64,000 nt of DNA from Chryseosolibacter indicum. Its GTDB lineage: Bacteria > Bacteroidota > Bacteroidia > Cytophagales > Cyclobacteriaceae. A program made the translations under genes and the position numbers. The notes beneath the pieces were generated by a model, which was not told where the DNA came from, ran no database searches, and saw only the letters and a program-made list of their open reading frames with translations. The DNA lies in NCBI RefSeq assembly GCF_018598585.1, contig NZ_JAHESD010000014.1:1-64000 (forward strand). The letters run 5' to 3'. Positions 54,480 to 63,071 of this stretch are shown one piece after another (positions within the stretch are counted from its first letter, which is position 1; each line of letters opens with the position of its first letter).

Positions 54480-55250
54480 ATGTTACCTGAAAACAGCATG
54501 AGAATTTTGGTAACAAATGATGATGGCATCTATAGCCCTGGTATAGCGGCTCTGGCCAGAATAGCAACTAAATTCGGAGAGGTTCGTGTTGTTGCTCCCG
54601 ATGTTGAGCAATCGTCAATGGGTCATGCAATTACGGCAACTCGTCCTTTGTATTATAAGAAGTCGCCCATAAACTTTGAAGGCATTGAAGCCTACAAGGT
54701 AAATGGTACACCAGCAGATTGTGTCGCTCTTGGAAGCCATTTGTGGGACAAAACCGACGTTGTATTGTCGGGCATTAACCTGGGGCTGAATTTGGGCAAT
54801 TCGATGTGGCACTCAGGTACATTAGCCGGTGCAAAGCAGGCTGTATTACTGGGAATGAAAGGCATAGCAGTCAGTACAGAAGTAGGTAAAAGAGATCCGG
54901 ACTTTAATGCATTGGAGGCATCAGTTGAAAAGGCGCTGGACTTGGTTCTTCACGATCCTGAGCTTTCGCTGATTAATATTAACCTCCCTAAGAATCCAAC
55001 TGAAATAAGATGGACAAGACAATCTGTAAGACAGTATGACGGAAGAGTTGTGCCTGGAGTTGATCCGATGGGGAGAAAACATTATTGGTTTACCGTTGCA
55101 CCGCTTGAGCCAGCGGAAGAAGGAACTGACCGATGGGCTGTTGAAAATGGTTTTGTATCAATTACGCCATTACGGCTTGACCTCACCAACGAGGCAGAGT
55201 TAAAAGCAATTTTAGAAAAACAACCTGCAGCTCATCAGGTACATGCCTGA
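54480..55250 (+). CDS. surE: 5'/3'-nucleotidase SurE
   Basis: I take the ATG that gives MLPENSMRILVTNDDG; a start six codons later is also plausible, and the longer TTG frame is not needed. The 256-residue product shows the catalytic TNDDGIYSPG near 11-20, VAPDVEQSSMGHAIT near 37-51, and SGINLGLNLGNSMWHSGTLAGA near 102-123. It removes phosphate from nucleoside monophosphates with a divalent metal and is linked to survival in stationary phase. A bidirectional terminator follows. Confidence 0.93.
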   Translation: MLPENSMRILVTNDDGIYSPGIAALARIATKFGEVRVVAPDVEQSSMGHAITATRPLYYKKSPINFEGIEAYKVNGTPADCVALGSHLWDKTDVVLSGINLGLNLGNSMWHSGTLAGAKQAVLLGMKGIAVSTEVGKRDPDFNALEASVEKALDLVLHDPELSLININLPKNPTEIRWTRQSVRQYDGRVVPGVDPMGRKHYWFTVAPLEPAEEGTDRWAVENGFVSITPLRLDLTNEAELKAILEKQPAAHQVHA

Positions 55251-55270
55251 GCGCATTGCGGTTAAATATG

Positions 55271-55308
55271 AAAGAGGGTCGTACTTTATAAAAGACGACC
55301 CTCTTTTT
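55271..55308. terminator. bidirectional intrinsic terminator
   Basis: AAAGAGGGTCGT and ACGACCCTCTTTTT surround a 12-base loop, between convergent surE and the CDGSH gene. A- and T-runs on either side allow it to serve both. Confidence 0.85.
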
Positions 55309-55310
55309 AT

Positions 55311-55535
55311 TTATGCTTTCTTAGGGGGCAGATCAAATGCAGTTGCTACATGGTCAAGAATACCTTTATGAGCGCCATCGCAAAATGGTTTTGTTTTAGA
55401 AAGACCACAACGGCATAGCGATACTGCGGTTCTACCGCCTAGTCCATAACTATTTCCCTGCATATCAACTATCTCAAAATCCCCTTCCACTTTTAACGAT
55501 CCATTGTTGTTAACTGTAATCTTCGTTTTACTCAT
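55311..55535 (-). CDS. CDGSH iron-sulfur domain protein
   Basis: A 74-residue protein. VSLCRCGLSKTKPFCDGAHKG near 39-60 carries the 3 Cys-1 His ligand set for a labile [2Fe-2S] cluster. The length and the GGRTAV segment fit the compact bacterial CDGSH proteins. A role in electron transfer or iron-sulfur handling is likely. It is convergent with surE and shares its terminator. Confidence 0.92.
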   Translation of the reverse strand: MSKTKITVNNNGSLKVEGDFEIVDMQGNSYGLGGRTAVSLCRCGLSKTKPFCDGAHKGILDHVATAFDLPPKKA

Positions 55536-55633
55536 GTTTTAATTTTTGCTCGAATCTAATCAAATTATAAAACACCGGACCTAGAGTCTAATGCGGATCT
55601 AATACAATTCTTAATACTGGATTTCATATTAAG

Positions 55634-55659
55634 GCGCCACAATTGTATTATTGTGGCGC
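55634..55659 (+). promoter_or_regulatory. perfect inverted repeat touching the rhomboid start codon
   Basis: GCGCCACAAT and ATTGTGGCGC pair over a six-base loop. The right arm ends one base before the ATG at 55661. In the mRNA it would hide the ribosome binding region; in DNA it could be an operator. Either way it should affect expression of the gene. Confidence 0.7.
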
Positions 55660-55660
55660 T

Positions 55661-56284
55661 ATGTACATAACCTATATCATTATAGGGGTAACTGTGGTGA
55701 TTAGTTTTGCTGCCTGGAAACAGCCACGGCTGATGAGTAACTTCATTTTAAATCCCTATGCTGCCCATCATAAAAATGAGTATTACCGATTTATAACTTC
55801 GGGTTTTATTCATAAAGATCATATGCATCTCCTTTTTAATATGTTCTCGCTGTACTTTTTCGGTATTGCAGTAGAAACAGTGTTTGGTTATATCTTCGGA
55901 GATAAGGGCTGGCTATATTTTATTCTTCTATACATACTCGCTATCGTTGTATCCGACATTCCAACTTTTGCAAAGCATAAAAATAACCCGCGCTACAATT
56001 CACTCGGTGCCTCTGGTGGAGTTAGTGCTATCATTTTTGGTTTTATTATATTTCAACCCTTATCTGATATTTGTCTTTATTTTGCCCTGTGCCTTCCCGG
56101 ATTCATTCTCGGAACTTTATATATCATTTTTTCATGGTATCAAGGAAGAAAAGCTAACGACAACATCAACCACGATGCTCACCTTTACGGAGCACTCTTT
56201 GGATTATTATTCTGCATTGTCATGTATCCCTCTTCCATACCAAGATTTATTGAACAAATAAAAAATTGGGAAGTACTTAACTGA
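55661..56284 (+). CDS. rhomboid-family intramembrane serine protease
   Basis: I take the ATG giving MYITYIIIGVTVV; the frame also opens six codons earlier at a TTG inside the hairpin. The 207-residue product has six membrane segments. The catalytic serine is in SLGASGGVSAIIFG (GxSG) near 117-130, and the histidine in HDAHLYGALFG near 176-186. FINMFSLYFFG-like sequence near 55-66 fits the L1/TM2 part. It cleaves membrane-bound substrates. DUF3817 follows after 5 bases. Confidence 0.9.
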   Translation: MYITYIIIGVTVVISFAAWKQPRLMSNFILNPYAAHHKNEYYRFITSGFIHKDHMHLLFNMFSLYFFGIAVETVFGYIFGDKGWLYFILLYILAIVVSDIPTFAKHKNNPRYNSLGASGGVSAIIFGFIIFQPLSDICLYFALCLPGFILGTLYIIFSWYQGRKANDNINHDAHLYGALFGLLFCIVMYPSSIPRFIEQIKNWEVLN

Positions 56285-56289
56285 TTTTT

Positions 56290-56592
56290 ATGCTATCAAC
56301 AACTATCGGCCGACTACGTATAATTGGATTTATTGAAGGGCTATCGTATATCTTACTTTTGGGCATTGCCATGCCTCTGAAATACATCTATGATTTACCT
56401 CAGGCTGTTCGTGTTATAGGAATGGCACACGGCGTACTCTTTGTTTTGTTTATAGCCTTAACCGTTCAGGCTAAATTTGTGTACAAATGGTCATTTATGA
56501 AGATGTTTCTCCTGTGGATTGCCAGTATTCTCCCTTTTGGAACATTCTATGCCGACTACAAGATGCTGCGCGACGATTCCGCTGCTGCGTAG
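56290..56592 (+). CDS. DUF3817 membrane protein
   Basis: A 100-residue protein with three hydrophobic segments. IIGFIEGLSYILLLGIAMPLKYIYDLPQAVRVIGMAHGVLF is shortened here to its key features: FIEGLSYILLL near 14-24, MPLKY near 28-32 and GMAHGVLFVLF near 44-54, all typical of DUF3817. Function unknown. It lies 5 bases after the rhomboid gene and is probably co-transcribed with it. Confidence 0.88.
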   Translation: MLSTTIGRLRIIGFIEGLSYILLLGIAMPLKYIYDLPQAVRVIGMAHGVLFVLFIALTVQAKFVYKWSFMKMFLLWIASILPFGTFYADYKMLRDDSAAA

Positions 56593-56621
56593 GAAACTTT
56601 TCTTTACCATTAAAAATACCA

Positions 56622-56652
56622 AAGGGCTATAGTTTCTTCACCTATAACCCTT
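56622..56652 (+). terminator. hairpin after DUF3817
   Basis: AAGGGCTATAG pairs with CTATAACCCTT with one mismatch, followed by a C/T-rich tail. It is a moderate terminator candidate for the rhomboid-DUF3817 transcript. Confidence 0.45.
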
Positions 56653-56769
56653 ACCTTTTCCTTTTCTTATTGCAATAATTACGTAAGGAGTCATTAAAAA
56701 TTAATGCCAACAGCGATCTTTGTTCTCTCCTATTGTGTGCTCTGATAAGGTATGATTTTATAATTACAG

Positions 56770-56811
56770 GAACACTTATCTAAATGAATCGAACGCTTAT
56801 CTAAATGAATT
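56770..56811. repeat. tandem 21-bp direct repeat before an MFS gene
   Basis: Two adjacent copies beginning GAAC and containing CTTATCTAAATGAAT differ at two positions. They end 6 bases before the TTG start at 56818. They may be a regulator binding site or a local duplication; two stop-containing short frames pass through, so they are not coding. Confidence 0.75.
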
Positions 56812-56817
56812 GATCAG

Positions 56818-58161
56818 TTGCGAGTTAAAAATAAGTTAAAGAAGAATAGTGAATTTTTAATTAGCGAGAACCCACAAGTTGATGTTGCCAGCAATAATGG
56901 GTTAACGAAGAGAACGAGTTTATTTCCTGCCCTTCAAAGCAGAAATTACAGACTTTACATTTTTGGTCAATTTATCTCCGTAATAGGAACATGGCTTCAA
57001 ATTGTTTCACAGGGATGGCTTGTACTGCATCTTTCTGATTCTCCGATTGTAGTAGGTGTAATTGCTGCGTTGTCTACCATTCCAACACTACTTTTCTCCT
57101 TGTTCGGTGGCGTAATTGTAGATCGATTTGAGAAAAAGAAAGTACTCTTTTTTACACAAATAGCGAACATGGTGCTTGCGCTCACCTTAAGTGTGTTAAC
57201 GTTAACAAACGTAGTTACTGTACCTGCCATTGGTATCATTGCACTTTTAATGGGAACGGTAAATGCAGTGGATGCACCTGCAAGACAATCGATTATATCT
57301 ACGCTTGTAAATAAAGATCAGCTTGCTTCAGGTATTGCCTTAAACTCTTCCATTTTTAATGCTGCCCGTGCAATTGGTCCGGGCATTGCCGGAATACTCA
57401 TCGCGTCTTTAGGCACAGGTGTTTCCTTTCTTTTAAATGGAATCAGCTACCTTGCTATTATTATTGCACTTCGTTTTATCACCATCAATGAAAAACGTAC
57501 GGTTAACAACACACCTCCTTTAGAAGCCATAAAAGATGGCATCAACTACTCCTTCACCCATCCTGTCATTCGCATACTAATCATTTTTACTGGTGTGCTT
57601 TCTGTTTTTGGCTGGTCTTATAGTACCATGATGCCAGTTATTGCGAAGAACGTATTTCATCTTGATGCTCAAGGCCTAGGTTATTTGTATTCTGCCACTG
57701 GCCTCGGTGCTCTTACAGCAACTTTTATTGTTGGTCGTTACTCAATTAAAACTTCTCCGGTCGTGCTCATTGCTGCAGGTAACGTTATGTTCTCCGTATC
57801 AATCATCTTGTTTGCCGTAACTTCATCCTTCATACTGGCTCTGCCCCTTCTCTTTTTTATCGGCATGGGATTGCTTTCACAAGCAGCTACCATCAATACA
57901 TTTATTCAACGGATTTTGAAAAATGAATATCGTGGAAGAGTAATGAGCCTCTATGTGTTAATGTTCCTGGGCCTTGCTCCTTTTGGCAATTTTGAAGTAG
58001 GATGGATTACTGAAAGGATTGGAATATCTTTCGCGCTCATATTAAATGGCTCCATTGTTTTATTGTTCGGTCTGATTGTTTTCAGTTATAAGAATAAAAT
58101 ACGGCAGGCTTATCAGCATTACAAAAGAGTTAATGGTGAGGCAAATACTTTAAATAATTAG
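56818..58161 (+). CDS. MFS transporter, EntS/DUF894-type exporter
   Basis: A 447-residue protein starting at a TTG, with no ATG in frame until deep inside, so the start is uncertain. After a basic N-terminal tail of about 35 residues come LFPALQSRNYRLYIFGQFISVIGTW, the usual opening of this group, and GGVIVDRFEKKKVL, the first MFS loop. The core has ITLV-like NAVDAPARQSIISTLV near 143-158 and 12 membrane segments. Relatives export siderophores or macrolides. The tandem repeat just upstream suggests regulated expression. Confidence 0.85.
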   Translation: MRVKNKLKKNSEFLISENPQVDVASNNGLTKRTSLFPALQSRNYRLYIFGQFISVIGTWLQIVSQGWLVLHLSDSPIVVGVIAALSTIPTLLFSLFGGVIVDRFEKKKVLFFTQIANMVLALTLSVLTLTNVVTVPAIGIIALLMGTVNAVDAPARQSIISTLVNKDQLASGIALNSSIFNAARAIGPGIAGILIASLGTGVSFLLNGISYLAIIIALRFITINEKRTVNNTPPLEAIKDGINYSFTHPVIRILIIFTGVLSVFGWSYSTMMPVIAKNVFHLDAQGLGYLYSATGLGALTATFIVGRYSIKTSPVVLIAAGNVMFSVSIILFAVTSSFILALPLLFFIGMGLLSQAATINTFIQRILKNEYRGRVMSLYVLMFLGLAPFGNFEVGWITERIGISFALILNGSIVLLFGLIVFSYKNKIRQAYQHYKRVNGEANTLNN

Positions 58162-58237
58162 AAAGATTCAGCGTTTAATATGCTGGCATAATGTTTTCAG
58201 GTTAAGCGTCAATATGTACTTGTTATTTCCCGACTAT

Positions 58238-59911
58238 ATGAAGCTAATGTTCAGAAAGCTTTTCATTACGTTCATTATCTTAAGTTTTTCAAATTCAGTT
58301 TTCTCAATCAACAGAATAGCTTCTGCAATAGATAAACAGATTTATGGAAATTATATTACTGAAGGAGACCTCATCATCGATTCTCCCACAAAAATATATG
58401 GGGAGAACAGAGAAGTGATTTATTACTTCATGCAGAAACAATGGCCCCTTATAAGAGAGGGCGCCACAATATGGTTTGACGGAGATAAGCTCGGATATCT
58501 TTCGATGATCAAATTCTGCAACACGGCAGATGAACAAAAACCTTGGCACATCTCCTCAGCAACATTTAGAAATATTCCCGGAACGAGAGTGATGACAAAA
58601 CAGTTTGTTTGTCAGGGATTAAAAAACATTGAAGTAAATGGAGAATCTCCTTCCTTTCCTGGCCTCTCAAAGTGGCCTGAGACAAGGAAGTTTCTTACAG
58701 GCTCATTTGGATTTCATGTTATAGCAAAGATTTTCCAGGGACACAACTATGGTATTTCTGTTCTGGATGGAGGTACTATCAAATTGAGGGGTATAGAGTC
58801 ACAACACGGCTTTACTGCCATTCGTATAAATGGAGGAAATCGTGATTTAACAGTAGAGTCTATCGAGATCACTAATTTTTACATCCATGATACCGGAGAT
58901 GGAGAAGGTATGTACCTTGGTGCCACGCATGCACCTCCTCTTGCCAAAATAAAGAACCTTAAGATTTACAATGGGATTATAACACGGACGGCAGCAGAAG
59001 CACTTCAGCTTCAGCACCTCATCGGCGGTGCTGATATTCACCATGTAACGATTCGCGCGGCCGATGTGCGGTGGAGAAATGAATTCCGCGCTGGTCAGGA
59101 TACTGGTATTCAATGGAGTGTTGATGCGGGCGACAACAAACTTCATCACATAATCCTAGATGGTTATGGCAGCGTAGGTCTGGTTCCTTTTGGTTCCAAT
59201 GTAATGCCAATAGGTGGTACCAGCAGAGTATCCAATGTCCTTTTCAGTAACGGATTGGACATTGGTGTTTACCTTCATAATTCAGGAAAGTTTGGTATTG
59301 AATGGCAGTTTGATAGTCTTTATTTCAGAAGGTTCAGCACGGAGCGTTCTTATTACCAGAATACTGGAAGACCTGAACGGAAGTATATGATTTCCAGGAG
59401 ACACGGAAAGGATAAGTATAGTTTTAAGAATATTGTTCATGATGGCACAAGACCTTCTGTATTCGAAAAAAACGATAGTATTGAGGTACGGAATGTAAAA
59501 CAAAAGGAACTTCCGGCTCCATCTTACGTCAACAGTGGATTCCACGAATCTCCTTCCCGGATTAAACAGTGGTATCCGCATTATGCTGGCTTCTTTCCGG
59601 CCAGCAGGTCTGGTAAAGTAAAAATAGCCTCGGACTGGGAGGAGGGAGATATAGCTATCGAAACCGAAAAAGAATATGCTTTTTATAAGTGTATCGCTAC
59701 TCATTTTGCCACCGAGGAGCGTCCATCACAAAGTAAAAACTTTGTGAAGCTCACATGGGATGAAAACGGTGTACGAAGTGATCAGCCAACTTGGGTGTCA
59801 GAATTAAAGCAATCTAATTTTCCCCCTGATGATTTGAGGTTAGAGGATAATTGTTACTGGAATAAGCTAAAGTTGGGATTTAATCCGGATCTGTTTAATC
59901 AGGTTAACTAA
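58238..59911 (+). CDS. secreted right-handed beta-helix protein
   Basis: I take the ATG that gives MKLMFRKLFITFIILSFSNSVFS, a signal peptide; an ATG eight codons upstream is the other choice. The product is about 557 residues. The sequence shows repeated strand-turn patterns (GIESQHGFTAIRINGGNRDLTVESIEITNF, DTGDGEGMYLGATHAPPLAKIKNLKIYNGIITRTAAEALQLQHL), as in pectate-lyase-like parallel beta-helices. I see no catalytic set that names a substrate. A role in polysaccharide binding or degradation is likely. Confidence 0.7.
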   Translation: MKLMFRKLFITFIILSFSNSVFSINRIASAIDKQIYGNYITEGDLIIDSPTKIYGENREVIYYFMQKQWPLIREGATIWFDGDKLGYLSMIKFCNTADEQKPWHISSATFRNIPGTRVMTKQFVCQGLKNIEVNGESPSFPGLSKWPETRKFLTGSFGFHVIAKIFQGHNYGISVLDGGTIKLRGIESQHGFTAIRINGGNRDLTVESIEITNFYIHDTGDGEGMYLGATHAPPLAKIKNLKIYNGIITRTAAEALQLQHLIGGADIHHVTIRAADVRWRNEFRAGQDTGIQWSVDAGDNKLHHIILDGYGSVGLVPFGSNVMPIGGTSRVSNVLFSNGLDIGVYLHNSGKFGIEWQFDSLYFRRFSTERSYYQNTGRPERKYMISRRHGKDKYSFKNIVHDGTRPSVFEKNDSIEVRNVKQKELPAPSYVNSGFHESPSRIKQWYPHYAGFFPASRSGKVKIASDWEEGDIAIETEKEYAFYKCIATHFATEERPSQSKNFVKLTWDENGVRSDQPTWVSELKQSNFPPDDLRLEDNCYWNKLKLGFNPDLFNQVN

Positions 59912-60255
59912 GGTTTTTGATATCCGGAAAGAATAGAATCAATTTCTTCTTTTGTAAATCCTAGTTTTTCCGCCACCATGGTAATCAGTTCAAACTCCGC
60001 CTTTGAGAACTCGCCATCCAGTAATGCTACCTCGATCATTTGCTCAAGCTGTTTCTCCCTTTCGTGCTGATTTTGAGGAATAAGGTACTTGTATTCGTGT
60101 GCCCTGTCGATCATTAAATTGAAACGATCAAGTGGCACCCCTAATTCATAAGCTATTTTGTACAGCGCAGCACGTTCTACTTCATCTATTTTTCCGTCTG
60201 CCACAGTTAAGGATACCAGGTTTCTGAAATGCTGTAATTTTATCGGGTCAGGCAT
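59908..60255 (-). CDS. TerB-like (tellurite resistance domain) protein
   Basis: A 115-residue helical protein with LVSLTVADGKIDEVERAALYKIAYELGV near 13-40 and EVALLDGEFSKAEFELITMVAEKLG near 74-98, both matching the TerB/DjlA N-terminal helical repeat with DGxxxxxE metal-binding turns. It overlaps the end of the beta-helix gene by 4 bases on the opposite strand. The role of the single-domain form is unknown. Confidence 0.85.
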   Translation of the reverse strand: MPDPIKLQHFRNLVSLTVADGKIDEVERAALYKIAYELGVPLDRFNLMIDRAHEYKYLIPQNQHEREKQLEQMIEVALLDGEFSKAEFELITMVAEKLGFTKEEIDSILSGYQKP

Positions 60256-60457
60256 CTTCTCTCTATAAAATAATTTTGTGAATATAGAGATATAATTATT
60301 TAATCAACCAAAAAATCCTTCAGATCAACAATTAAGCGGCTGCGCTTAAATATTTGCGGTTGATGTGACGCGACCTTTTGCAACGACTTTGTTTAATAAG
60401 AAAGGTAATGCCTAAAATATTTATATTTAATCCTTACCCTAAACTATTTGCCGATAA

Positions 60458-62566
60458 ATGAAACACCTTCTGCTTTTTACATGTATCGTATTATTATGGC
60501 TGAGTATATTTCGTTGTAATAGTTCTTCAAACAATGAATGGAGGGAATATCTCGGAGGACCAGACCGAAACCACTATTCGGCGCTTGATCAGATTAATAC
60601 AGAAAATGTAAACAAGTTGCAGGTTGCCTGGGAGTATCATACGCAGGACAGTGGTCAGATTCAATGCAACCCTATTATTGTTGATGGCATCCTTTATGGG
60701 ATGACCGCTACCGTTCAGCCCTTTGCATTAAATGCACGCACAGGAGAAGAAATTTGGAGAATGAAAGATACTACAGGCACCACCTGGTATGGAACCAGCC
60801 GCGGTGTTTCCTATTGGGAAGACAAGGATGATCAACGTATCCTTTTTACAAAGGAATCATGGTTGTATGCACTGAACGCAAAAACAGGGAAGGTAATTAA
60901 TTCATTCGGCGATGGAGGAAGAGTAAGTTTGAGGACAGGACTTGGTGAAATGGCTGAAGATAAGTTTGTTATATCCAATACGCCAGGAACGGTTTACCAG
61001 GATTTGATCATTATGCCTATTCGTGTTTCTGAAGATTCAGATGCTGCCCTTGGTCATATACAAGCCTTTAATGTAAGAACAGGAAAACTTGAATGGATTT
61101 TTAAAACAATACCAGAGCCAGGAACTCATGGCTACAACACGTGGCCAAAGGAAGCGTATAAAAATATTGATATTGGAGGTGCTAATAACTGGGCCGGCAT
61201 GGCTATAGATCGTGAGCGCGGAATTGTTTATGTACCTACTGGGTCCGCCGCTTTTGATTACTACGGAGGCAAACGTTTAGGTGCCAACCTCTTTGCCAAT
61301 TGTTTGCTTGCACTTGATGTGAAGACAGGTGAGAGAAAATGGCATTATCAATTTGTTCATCATGATATTCTTGATCGAGATCCTCCAGCTCCTCCTAACC
61401 TGCTTACTGTAACTCATAACGGAAAAAAAATAGATGCAGTAGCACAGGTGACAAAACAAGGCTATGTCTTTGTGTTCAACAGAGAAACAGGCGAGGCATT
61501 GTTTCCGATCGAAGAAGTGCCAGTTCCCCAATCAGATATACCAGGCGAACAAGCATGGCCAACACAGCCAAAGCCGGTAAAACCACTTTCCTTCTCTCGC
61601 CAAAATTTGACTGAAGAAGAAATAAATCCTTACGCTGACAACAAACAGGAGTTGCTTGAAAAGTTCAGAAACAGCAGAAATGAAGGTCCCTTTACACCCC
61701 TGTCAAGAGCAGGGACCATCATTTTTCCAGGTCTTGATGGTGGTGCTGAATGGGGAGGCGCTGCTGTTGATCCGAACGGAATTATGTATATCAATAGCAG
61801 CGAAATGCCGTGGCTCATTTCACTAAATGAGAAAACAGTATCTAAGGAAGTGATTAATCCTGGTGAGCAAATTTATGCTGCAAACTGTTCCTCTTGCCAT
61901 GGGTCAGAAAGGAAAGGCAATGCGGCTAGTGGCTTTCCTTCATTAGTGGATTTGAATAATCGGCATCAGCGAGAACATGTACTTGATGTGATTACAAAAG
62001 GAAAAGGCATGATGCCTGCCTTTAAAAAATTATCTGTAACGGAAAAGAAGTTTTTGATTGCATTTTTATATGGTGATCCGATCGGCGAAGAAGGCGATAA
62101 AATGGAAGCAATAGACAGGAGCTCCACAAGTGCTGAAGTATCCTATAAAATTTCCGGTTTTACAAAGTTTCTTGATAACAAAGGATATCCGGCAATAAGT
62201 CCTCCATGGGGAACATTAAATGCTATTGATTTAAATACCGGAGAGTATCTATGGAAAAAGATCTTTGGTGAAAGTCCTGAGTTACAAAAGCAGGGAGCAC
62301 CACAGACAGGATCAGAAAGTTATGGCGGGCCTGTTATAACTGCGGGGGGCGTATTATTTATTGCTGGTACGAAGGACAAAAAATTCAGAGCGTATAACAT
62401 GAAGACAGGTGACCTAATTTGGGAGACAGTATTGCCAGCTGCTGGATTTGCGACGCCAAGTACGTACGCGGTTAACGGAAAGCAATATATAGTAATAGCT
62501 TGCGGCGGAACAAAGTTGGGAGCAACTAAAGGAGAAAGTTATGTGGCCTTTTCCCTACCTGATTAA
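60458..62566 (+). CDS. PQQ-dependent dehydrogenase with cytochrome c domain (lipoprotein)
   Basis: A 702-residue protein with a lipoprotein signal (cysteine near residue 20). WREYLGGPDRNHYSALDQI near 28-46 starts the eight-bladed quinoprotein propeller; NARTGEEIW and NAKTGKVI are blade repeats of the PQQ type. A c-type haem site, CSSCH, near 476 is inserted before the final blades, with MMPAF near 518 as likely axial methionine. It is close to the quinoprotein glucose dehydrogenase family of Bacteroidota. It would oxidise a sugar or alcohol in the periplasm and pass electrons to its own haem. No PQQ synthesis genes lie nearby. Confidence 0.9.
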   Translation: MKHLLLFTCIVLLWLSIFRCNSSSNNEWREYLGGPDRNHYSALDQINTENVNKLQVAWEYHTQDSGQIQCNPIIVDGILYGMTATVQPFALNARTGEEIWRMKDTTGTTWYGTSRGVSYWEDKDDQRILFTKESWLYALNAKTGKVINSFGDGGRVSLRTGLGEMAEDKFVISNTPGTVYQDLIIMPIRVSEDSDAALGHIQAFNVRTGKLEWIFKTIPEPGTHGYNTWPKEAYKNIDIGGANNWAGMAIDRERGIVYVPTGSAAFDYYGGKRLGANLFANCLLALDVKTGERKWHYQFVHHDILDRDPPAPPNLLTVTHNGKKIDAVAQVTKQGYVFVFNRETGEALFPIEEVPVPQSDIPGEQAWPTQPKPVKPLSFSRQNLTEEEINPYADNKQELLEKFRNSRNEGPFTPLSRAGTIIFPGLDGGAEWGGAAVDPNGIMYINSSEMPWLISLNEKTVSKEVINPGEQIYAANCSSCHGSERKGNAASGFPSLVDLNNRHQREHVLDVITKGKGMMPAFKKLSVTEKKFLIAFLYGDPIGEEGDKMEAIDRSSTSAEVSYKISGFTKFLDNKGYPAISPPWGTLNAIDLNTGEYLWKKIFGESPELQKQGAPQTGSESYGGPVITAGGVLFIAGTKDKKFRAYNMKTGDLIWETVLPAAGFATPSTYAVNGKQYIVIACGGTKLGATKGESYVAFSLPD

Positions 62567-62657
62567 GTTATTTTTCCACCAGCTATATGTTATTTTTTAT
62601 ACCTTTAATATCGGTTTCGGGAGCCAGGATTTCGAGGCTGCAATAGCTAAAAGGTAG

Positions 62658-62685
62658 ACCTCACCTTCCCAGGGTGAGGTTTTTT
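62658..62685 (+). terminator. intrinsic terminator after the PQQ dehydrogenase
   Basis: ACCTCACC pairs with GGTGAGGT over a short loop, followed by a T-run of six. It lies about 90 bases after the stop. Confidence 0.85.
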
Positions 62686-62812
62686 GTTGTTTGAGGCTGT
62701 TTATAAACAATAAAGGGTGCCCTTATCTGTTGTATTGTAATTGTATCGCTTAACACGCCATTAAACCGAGTAGGAATGTTCTGGCTTAATCCAAACAAAG
62801 TAATTTTCGCCA

Positions 62813-63028
62813 ATGAATAAAATAGCTCAAACAGGTCAGATCGTATACATTAAAGATGAATTTTATGCTGACAACAATTTGTCGGTAATGGAAGTACCAC
62901 GCTATTCATGGAAAATTATGAAAGTACAGGACAATGGAATTGCTACTTGTGAATTTCAACGCAGAGGAAAAAATTCTGTATTAACCCTGACCATAGAATT
63001 GAAATATTTGAAGGTGGAGCATTTCTGA
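62813..63028 (+). CDS. small conserved hypothetical protein
   Basis: A 71-residue protein starting MNKIAQTGQIVYIKDEFYAD and containing VPRYSWKIMKVQDNGIATCEF. The strand order is like small SH3-type beta-barrels and resembles the 62-residue protein at 53.3 kb. No known family. It stands alone with weak promoter signals. Confidence 0.5.
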   Translation: MNKIAQTGQIVYIKDEFYADNNLSVMEVPRYSWKIMKVQDNGIATCEFQRRGKNSVLTLTIELKYLKVEHF

Positions 63029-63071
63029 TCCATTGGTCTTTTCAGAACCAAAAGGGAATTAATAGTTATCA

